Source of the DNA: JAHRAW01 sp965262585
GTDB taxonomy: Bacteria; Pseudomonadota; Gammaproteobacteria; Arenicellales; Poriferihabitantaceae
Direction: 5' to 3'
DNA: 64,000 nt
Assembly (NCBI GenBank): GCA_965262585.1
Contig: OZ253546.1
Span: 620,001 to 684,000, forward strand
Of this stretch, positions 54,875-61,247 are shown one piece after another. A model generated the notes under the pieces. That model was not told where the DNA came from. It saw nothing but the letters and a program-made list of their open reading frames with translations, and did no database searches. The translations under genes were made by a program, and so were the position numbers. Positions within the stretch are counted from its first letter, which is position 1. Each line of letters starts with the position of its first letter.

Positions 54875-56080
54875 TCAAGTTTGTCCGCCGTCGCCGGATA
54901 GTTTTTGCGGCGGTCGCGATTGCGGTAAAAATGGCAGTACTCGCATCACCAATAGCAACAACAACAACGCCATCGCAACGCCGCCGCTTCCGAGCAACCA
55001 TTCGGGCAACGACGGTGCGTATTCGGCGATCTCGCCATCGTAAAAACTGCTGGCGACTAGTTTGCCGGGAAAGATGATTTGCGGAAACGCCTGCCCGCCG
55101 ATGATGATTACATATAGTTGCGTGAAACCGCCGAGCACAATCAACGCGGATGCGGTGAGTAACATTGCGATGCGCGCGCGCAATTTCGGTGAAAATAATA
55201 TCACCAGTGGCACGCCGCCGCCGAGGACTTGCGCGAGCCAGAACAACAAGGGATAGACTCCGCCTTCAAGCAAAATGAAACGCTCGACTGCGCGATGTTC
55301 GGCGGCGTATAGATTGGCCAGATGAAAGATGGCGGTTAGAAAGAGTACCGCGCAGACAAATAACGCCAGCAATTTTGCCAGTTTCGGCAACATCTCGGCG
55401 TCGAGATAGTTTTGATGCCAGCGCGACAAGGCAATCGCAACCAACATAAACGCGGCGCTGCCGATTGACAACGACAAACCGATGAACAACGGCACCAAAA
55501 TCGCCGCATCATATAACGGACGCGCAACCAAAAATCCGAAGATTGCACCGCTGCCACTGGTCAGCAGCAACCGCCACAGCAGCGATACCATGCCGAGCGT
55601 GGCGCCGTAATGATTGAAACGATGTTCGAACATCGCCCACAGATAGGCAATGACGAGCGCGACAAATCCGCTATACAAAAAAATGTTCCATGCGAAAACC
55701 GACTTGAAGTTGTAGTGCGTGAGCGCGACTATTAGGCGTTCGGGACGACCCAGATCAAGCACTAAAACCAACAAGCCGCCCATCAACAAAACAATCGCCA
55801 GCAACGCCGACAACCGCGCCAACGGTTTATACGATTCAATCGCGAACACCGACGACAGCGAAGCAACATTGAGCGCACCGGACGCCGCCAAAATCAAACT
55901 AAGCGCAAACACATGCGGAATCCCCCACACCACCTGATTGTTCATACCGGTAACATAATGGCCGTTAACATCCATATAATGCGCCGCCGCAAAACCAAGT
56001 ATTGAAAACATTGCGAGTACCGCAAGCACCACAAAATAATCTATGCGGGTAGTTTTTAAGGGGTGGAAATGATGGTTCAT
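54875..56080 (-). CDS. dsrP: DsrP, NrfD-type membrane subunit
   Basis: Integral membrane quinone-interacting subunit of the DsrMKJOP complex. The 401 residues have about ten hydrophobic spans (for example YFVVLAVLAMFSILGFAAAH and LLAIVLLMGGLLVLVLDLG), and LDLGRPERL is the NrfD family signature. The start ATG 56080 has no recognisable ribosome site. The bases before it are a repeat spacer (rich in GCCGACTC), so the repeat field reaches the start codon. 448 bp of repeats separate it from dsrO. Confidence 0.92.
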   Translation of the reverse strand: MNHHFHPLKTTRIDYFVVLAVLAMFSILGFAAAHYMDVNGHYVTGMNNQVVWGIPHVFALSLILAASGALNVASLSSVFAIESYKPLARLSALLAIVLLMGGLLVLVLDLGRPERLIVALTHYNFKSVFAWNIFLYSGFVALVIAYLWAMFEHRFNHYGATLGMVSLLWRLLLTSGSGAIFGFLVARPLYDAAILVPLFIGLSLSIGSAAFMLVAIALSRWHQNYLDAEMLPKLAKLLALFVCAVLFLTAIFHLANLYAAEHRAVERFILLEGGVYPLLFWLAQVLGGGVPLVILFSPKLRARIAMLLTASALIVLGGFTQLYVIIIGGQAFPQIIFPGKLVASSFYDGEIAEYAPSLPEWLLGSGGVAMALLLLLLVMRVLPFLPQSRPPQKLSGDGGQT

Positions 56081-56528
56081 GGTAATGAGTCGGCTGTCGA
56101 GTCTAGATAACTCGTCGTTCTATGTAGGGACAGCGCCCCCGTGCCTGTCCTTTAATAAGGAGCGGCTGTCGCCGGATGTTTTCTCTGGATTCCCGCGTCC
56201 CCAACTCGTCATTCCCGCTGTCGCGGGAATAACGAGTTGGGGCACGAGAATGACGGCGGTGCGTCGTCATTCCCGAACGATAGAAAAATAGGGAGCGCCA
56301 GCGACCATATTTTTCATCGTATCGGGAATCCAGAAGGAGTCGGCTGTCGCCGGCATGTTTTTCTGGATTCGCGGGAATGACGAGTCTAGATAACTCCTCA
56401 TCTGCCGTTATTCCTCGTTCGCCGGTGTGGACAGGCACGGGGGCGCTGTCCCTACGCAACGCAAGTCGCGCATCCGAGGGCGGGCGTTTCAGGTAATTAC
56501 AATAACGAAACATAGCAACAAATCCTGA
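56081..56528. repeat. Dispersed repeat field splitting the dsr operon (dsrO/dsrP gap)
   Basis: No gene. Family C elements lie at 56124-56150 and 56429-56456, inverted relative to one another. A family B palindrome lies at 56189-56251 and a family A palindrome at 56269-56329. In other sulfur oxidisers dsrO and dsrP are usually close together. Strong hairpins here could reduce or process read-through from dsrO into dsrP, or supply 3' stabilising ends. Confidence 0.88.
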
Positions 56529-57284
56529 TTACAAGTTTTGATAACGAACGCCGGTGTTTAAATCAAGGTCGGCGCGCACTTGAGTGCTTGCGCTCGATTG
56601 CATGTGGGTTGCGATTTCGCTTTTGGCGTTGTTGAGGTCGCCGAATACCATTGCGCCGTTGCCGTCTTGGTTGCATGCTTCAACGCACGCCGGAGTTTGG
56701 TCGTTGTCAATGCGATGGACGCAGAAGGTGCAGCCTTCGACCGTGCCTTTGCCGCGTGGCGACCAGGATTTTTGGTCGTGTAAATTTTCATGCACGAACG
56801 ACCGCGCTTTATACGGGCAGGCGAGCACGCAATAACGGCAGCCGATGCAGGTGTGTTTATCCACCAACACGATGCCGTCTGCGCGTTTGAAAGATGCACC
56901 GGTCGGGCAGACATCGACGCACGGCGGGTTCTCGCAATGCTGGCACAACATCGGCAGCGAAGTAACATGGTCGCTGTGTTCATCGGTCAGCGTAACTTTG
57001 CGTATCCATTGCGCGTCGCTCTCTCGCCGTCCGCTCGATTGCAAACCGTGTTCTTCATTGCACGCGCTCACGCACGAATCGCAATCGGCGCACTTGGCGC
57101 TGTCAATCAACATCCCCCAGCGGGTCGTATCGGTTACCGGCGCATCATCGGACTTGGCGCGCAGCAATTCAATCACGCGCACGCCGGGTGCGAGTGCCGC
57201 CAACCCGGCAACCGCCGCACCGGCGAGTAACGATCGGCGGGCGGTGTTCGGGCGTTGGGATTTTTGTTGGTCGGTAGTATTCAT
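56529..57284 (-). CDS. dsrO: DsrO, periplasmic ferredoxin-like iron-sulfur subunit
   Basis: The 251-residue protein has a Tat signal (TARRSLLAGAAVAGLAALAPG). It has four cysteine clusters: CADCDSCVSAC, CQHCENPPCVDVC, CIGCRYCVLACP and CTFCVHRI with PACVEAC, each holding a [4Fe-4S] centre. It passes electrons between DsrJ and DsrP on the periplasmic side. Its ATG overlaps the dsrJ stop by 4 nt. The segment DKHTCIGCRYCVLACPYKAR is fully conserved in style. Confidence 0.93.
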   Translation of the reverse strand: MNTTDQQKSQRPNTARRSLLAGAAVAGLAALAPGVRVIELLRAKSDDAPVTDTTRWGMLIDSAKCADCDSCVSACNEEHGLQSSGRRESDAQWIRKVTLTDEHSDHVTSLPMLCQHCENPPCVDVCPTGASFKRADGIVLVDKHTCIGCRYCVLACPYKARSFVHENLHDQKSWSPRGKGTVEGCTFCVHRIDNDQTPACVEACNQDGNGAMVFGDLNNAKSEIATHMQSSASTQVRADLDLNTGVRYQNL

Positions 57285-57676
57285 TGCGCGTGGGTGAACT
57301 CGGCGTCAGGTTTGGTTGCGTGGCATTCGAAGCAATCGAGTTGAACGCCGGTGAATTGATGGCAACTTTCGCAAAATTGCCCGGGTGCGTCGATGGGAAT
57401 AAATCGCCCGTGGTCGTCCCGCCGAGTATGGCATTGCACGCATCCGATCAAACTGTGTCGGTTGCCACGAATGCCGTTGTATACGGTCAAGTCGCGTTGG
57501 TGATTTAGAAATTCCATGTGATCTTTTCGCATAATTTCGGTCGGCTCGACACATTGGTCACCTTTCCCACGCGGCACTTCGGGCAAGTTGAAATCAGCGC
57601 ATGCGACACCGGCAATCAGAACACCGCCGAGCAATGCAACAATTCTAAACCTCGCGCTATTGATTAACCGATCCAT
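57281..57676 (-). CDS. dsrJ: DsrJ, triheme cytochrome c
   Basis: The 131-residue periplasmic cytochrome has an N-terminal signal or anchor (FRIVALLGGVLIAGVACA) and three heme-binding motifs: CVQCH, CESCH and CFECH. The start ATG 57676 is 11 nt after the dsrL stop. The longer frame to 57856 overlaps dsrL in another frame and is not real. It belongs to the DsrMKJOP complex. The conserved DQCVEPTEIMRKDHMEFL, with its Cys, matches the segment implicated in unusual heme ligation in DsrJ. Confidence 0.93.
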   Translation of the reverse strand: MDRLINSARFRIVALLGGVLIAGVACADFNLPEVPRGKGDQCVEPTEIMRKDHMEFLNHQRDLTVYNGIRGNRHSLIGCVQCHTRRDDHGRFIPIDAPGQFCESCHQFTGVQLDCFECHATKPDAEFTHAQ

Positions 57677-57687
57677 CCCGCCGCAAC

Positions 57688-59652
57688 CTAATGCCCCAGT
57701 CCCATATCGATATACCCACTCGGGCAGACTTCGGCGCAGATGTGGCAGCCGATGCAGCGGTTGTAATCGGTGTCCACATAACGTCCCAGAGTCGCCTCGC
57801 CCTTCTTGACTTTGAACACCGCTTTCTGCGGGCAATAAACCACGCAGTTGTCGCATTCAAAACACATTCCGCAACTCATGCAACGACCGGCTTCTTCTCG
57901 TGCGGCGTCGCTGTCGAGACCGGCGCGGCGTTCGGAGAAATGACCGAGCACTTGCTCCGCGTTCGGCCCCTGCCCGTCTCGCAGCCGGCGCGGTTGATAA
58001 CCGAAATGCCCGAGGAATAATTTATCCGAAGCGATGATTTCATGCGTGCCTCGGTCTTCGTAGTTATGCACCGCAAATTTTTCGTCCGCCGTTCCCCATT
58101 CCGCTTGGTGGTCGTATTCATTCGGCGACAAACCACTTTCGCGCAGTTTGTCGAGCAGGTTGAAATGATGCACATCGACCTTCGGGCGTTTGCCCGGTTC
58201 GCCGGCATCGCTGAGAAAGCAATCGATGCTGTCGGCGGCGATGGACGCTTGGCCGATGGCGGTGGTTAATAAATGCGGTCGGATGATGTCGCCGGCGGCG
58301 AAATGTCCGGGGCGTTGCGGCAGGCGGTATAACTTATCGGCGTCAATCAATCCCGTGCCGTTGTCTAATTCTCCGAGTCCTTGCAGGTCGCCGCTTTGTC
58401 CAATCGCGGCGACTATCAAGTCGCATTCGATTTCGAATTCGCCGCCTTCGACCGCGACCGGTCGGCCATCTGCTTCGACCGTGCATTCGGTCATGCGCAA
58501 TGCAGTGGCGCGGCCATCTTCGCCAAGCACCACCGCGACCGGCATCACGCCGTATCTGATATCGACGCCTTCGTTGAGCGCGTCTTCGACTTCGTGTTCG
58601 GTGGCGGTCATGCTTTCGCGTGCGAGTAGCGAGGTCAGCGTAACCGTAGCGCCTTCGCGTAGCGCGGCATACGCCGAATCGTGCGCGACATAGCCGCCGA
58701 TGATTGCTTCCGGTCGCTCGGATTTATTGATGTTTTTAATCTTGCCGAGGCGCCGCGCCACTGACACTACATCGATGGAAGTGTCGCCGCCACCGATACA
58801 AACGACTCGGCTTGCGGCGGCTTGCAAACGTCCGAGGTTAAAGGCTTCGAGGAATTCAACGCCGCTTACGCAGTTGGGTGCATCGCCGCCGGGGACCGGC
58901 AGCGCGCGCCCGGATTTGCAACCCAACGCCCATAGCACCGCGTCGAATTCTTTATCCAGTTCGTCGATGGTGACATCGCTGCCGACACGGGTGTTCATTC
59001 GCAATTCGATACCGCCGAGATCCAGGATTCTTTGGATTTCGTGGTCGAGAATTTCGCGCGGCGTGCGGTAGTTGGGGATGCCGTAGCGCATCATGCCGCC
59101 GAGTTGATCGTGGTCGTCGAAGATGACGCTGCCGTGGCCCTTGCGGCGTAGTTGGCATGCGGCGGCGAGTCCCGCCGGGCCGCCGCCGACAATCGCGACT
59201 CGCCGTTTTCCCAATGGCGCATCGCACGCCAGCGTGTATTTTTCTTCGCATGCATGGTCGCCGATGAATTGCTCCACGGCGTTGATGCCGACGAAGTCAT
59301 CCACTTCGTTGCGGTTGCATCCTTGCTCGCATGGCGCCGGGCAAACCCGCCCCATGATTGAGGGAAACGGATTGGCGGCGGTGGAACGGCGGAATGCGTA
59401 TTCCTGCCAGTCGGTACCCTCGGGCGGCTTTTCGATACCACGCACAATTTGCAACCAGCCACGCACATCCTCCCCCGAAGGGCAACTGGCCTGACACGGC
59501 GGCGTGCGATGAACATAAGTCGGGCATTTATGCGAACGATCTTCGTTGTAGATGTTCTCCTGCCAATTATTCCAAAGATGATCGCCGTCCTCATACGCCC
59601 GTAGAGTGAGTTTCTCGTTGGTTGGTTTATCTGCTTTTGAGTTTGTTGTCAT
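57688..59652 (-). CDS. dsrL: DsrL, NAD(P)H:acceptor oxidoreductase
   Basis: Iron-sulfur flavoprotein related to the small subunit of glutamate synthase; in sulfur oxidisers it links DsrAB electrons to NAD(P). It has an N-terminal cluster (CQASCPSGEDVRGWLQ, CPAPCEQGCNRNEVDD) and an FAD-binding VAIVGGGPAGLAAACQL. The second nucleotide fold is VVCIGGGDTSIDVV and the FAD end segment is HFAAGDI. A C-terminal pair of ferredoxin clusters (CMSCGMCFECDNCVVYCP, CIGCHICAEVCPSGYI) closes the protein. ATG 59652 with GGAA 8 nt upstream is preferred over TTG 59664; length 654 residues. Presence of DsrL supports the oxidative direction. Confidence 0.94.
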   Translation of the reverse strand: MTTNSKADKPTNEKLTLRAYEDGDHLWNNWQENIYNEDRSHKCPTYVHRTPPCQASCPSGEDVRGWLQIVRGIEKPPEGTDWQEYAFRRSTAANPFPSIMGRVCPAPCEQGCNRNEVDDFVGINAVEQFIGDHACEEKYTLACDAPLGKRRVAIVGGGPAGLAAACQLRRKGHGSVIFDDHDQLGGMMRYGIPNYRTPREILDHEIQRILDLGGIELRMNTRVGSDVTIDELDKEFDAVLWALGCKSGRALPVPGGDAPNCVSGVEFLEAFNLGRLQAAASRVVCIGGGDTSIDVVSVARRLGKIKNINKSERPEAIIGGYVAHDSAYAALREGATVTLTSLLARESMTATEHEVEDALNEGVDIRYGVMPVAVVLGEDGRATALRMTECTVEADGRPVAVEGGEFEIECDLIVAAIGQSGDLQGLGELDNGTGLIDADKLYRLPQRPGHFAAGDIIRPHLLTTAIGQASIAADSIDCFLSDAGEPGKRPKVDVHHFNLLDKLRESGLSPNEYDHQAEWGTADEKFAVHNYEDRGTHEIIASDKLFLGHFGYQPRRLRDGQGPNAEQVLGHFSERRAGLDSDAAREEAGRCMSCGMCFECDNCVVYCPQKAVFKVKKGEATLGRYVDTDYNRCIGCHICAEVCPSGYIDMGLGH

Positions 59653-59702
59653 GTTGTTTTCCAAGTTTGGTTTCGAGTCATCGGGGGTGAATTAAGGAGC
59701 GG

Positions 59703-61247
59703 CTACGCCGGTTTGTTTAACTGGATTCCCGCTTTCGCGGGAATGACGGCAGAGTCGAGTTCCAACGCATCCCCAACCAACTGATGAACGCTAACAATCA
59801 TCTCCCGGTCGAAGTTAAAATACGGCAGCGTCTTACTAAATTGGCTTTTGCATATCGCGCAGATTGCGGCCATGTGGGTTACGCCGTGTTCGGTGATTAC
59901 CTCGTGGAGGGCTTGCATTCTTGGGAGTGCGCCTTTGACTCGTAGTTCGATTAAGTCGTCTGTCAGCAAGCCACCACCACCGCCGCAACAGAAGGTCGCT
60001 TCGCCGATGGAGTCGGGGCGCATATCGACGAAATTATTGCAGCAAGCGCGGATGATTTCGCGGGGGATGATGAATTGTCCGCCGGGGATGTTGCCCATGC
60101 GCGAGGCGCGTGCGACATTACATGAATCGTGGAAGGTTACGATTTTGTCGTCATTGTTTTGTTTGTTAAAACGCAATGCGCCGCGTTGGATTAAGTCGTG
60201 GGTTACTTCGCAGATGTGTTGCGGCACCGGGTAGTTTTGGTCTAAGAAATCGAACGGGCCGATGAGCGTATTCCAATAGTTATACGCCACCCGCCATGCG
60301 TGTCCGCATTCGCCCACTACAATACGCTTGACGCCGAGTTCGAGTGCCGCTTGGCGCACTCGTCCGGCGACTTTTTGCAGATGCTCGGTGCTGCCGATGA
60401 ATAAACCGAAGTTGGCGGCTTCCGAGGCGTGGGAACTGAGCGTCCAACTCACACCGGCGGCGTGAAAAACTTTGGCGTAGCCAATCAAGCCGTCCACATG
60501 CGGCTCGGCGAAAAAATCGGCGGACGGCGTTACCAGCAAAATTTCGGCGCCGTGTTGGTCGAGGGGAAATTTTACATCCGCGCCGCAGTCGTCTTTTACT
60601 TCTTCAGCCAATTCTTCGAGCGTATGTTTGAGCGCGGGTTTCGGCAAGCCCAGATTGTTGCCGGTTTTGTGCACCTTGCCGATGATTTCATTGGAATATT
60701 TTTGACCGATGCCAACGCTTGCCAGAATTTCCCGGCCCGCCATGGTGACTTCGGCGGTGTCGATACCAAACGGGCAATACACCGAGCAGCGCCGACACTG
60801 GGAGCATTGGTGATAATAGGAATACCATTCGCGCAACACCTCTTCGGTCAAATCAACCGCGCCCACCAGCCACGGAAAATGTCGCCCCACAAAAGTGAAA
60901 TAACGCCGATAGACCTTGCGCATTAAATCCTGCCGTGCCACCGGCATATTTTTCGGGTCGGCGGTGCCGAGATAATAATGACACTTGTCGGTGCACGCCC
61001 CACACTTGACGCAAGAATCCATAAACACCCGCAACGAACGATACTCGCCGAGCAATTCTTTCATTTTCGCCAACGCCAAATCGTGCCAATCGTCCACCAA
61101 CTCCTCCGGAAATCCCAACGCCTGCTGATGATCCGCCTTCGCCACAAACGGCTGACTATGCGCCATCGCACCAATGCGAATAGGCGGAATTTCCGGGTAG
61201 TTTTTGAGTACCGGAATTTCGAATTTGGTGGTTGTGGCGGGATTCAT
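59703..61247 (-). CDS. dsrK: DsrK, HdrD-like iron-sulfur subunit, with repeat-derived C-terminus
   Basis: Cytoplasmic catalytic subunit of DsrMKJOP, thought to act on DsrC. The 514-residue protein has two ferredoxin clusters (CVKCGACTDKCHYY, CSQCRRCSVYCPF) and CCG domains for the special cluster (VVGECGHAWR, FHDSCNVAR, TFCCGGGGGLL, AICAICKSQF). The last 15 or so residues (AVIPAKAGIQLNKPA) are encoded by a dispersed repeat and are not part of the family. The ATG overlaps the stop of the upstream methyltransferase gene by 4 nt. dsrM is missing at the place where it normally precedes dsrK. Confidence 0.93.
   Translation of the reverse strand: MNPATTTKFEIPVLKNYPEIPPIRIGAMAHSQPFVAKADHQQALGFPEELVDDWHDLALAKMKELLGEYRSLRVFMDSCVKCGACTDKCHYYLGTADPKNMPVARQDLMRKVYRRYFTFVGRHFPWLVGAVDLTEEVLREWYSYYHQCSQCRRCSVYCPFGIDTAEVTMAGREILASVGIGQKYSNEIIGKVHKTGNNLGLPKPALKHTLEELAEEVKDDCGADVKFPLDQHGAEILLVTPSADFFAEPHVDGLIGYAKVFHAAGVSWTLSSHASEAANFGLFIGSTEHLQKVAGRVRQAALELGVKRIVVGECGHAWRVAYNYWNTLIGPFDFLDQNYPVPQHICEVTHDLIQRGALRFNKQNNDDKIVTFHDSCNVARASRMGNIPGGQFIIPREIIRACCNNFVDMRPDSIGEATFCCGGGGGLLTDDLIELRVKGALPRMQALHEVITEHGVTHMAAICAICKSQFSKTLPYFNFDREMIVSVHQLVGDALELDSAVIPAKAGIQLNKPA

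Noticed and set aside
53439..55001. Extended N-terminus of DsrN (from 55001)
   Set aside because: It overlaps dsrP by over 100 bases; the P-loop domain starts right at ATG 54869.
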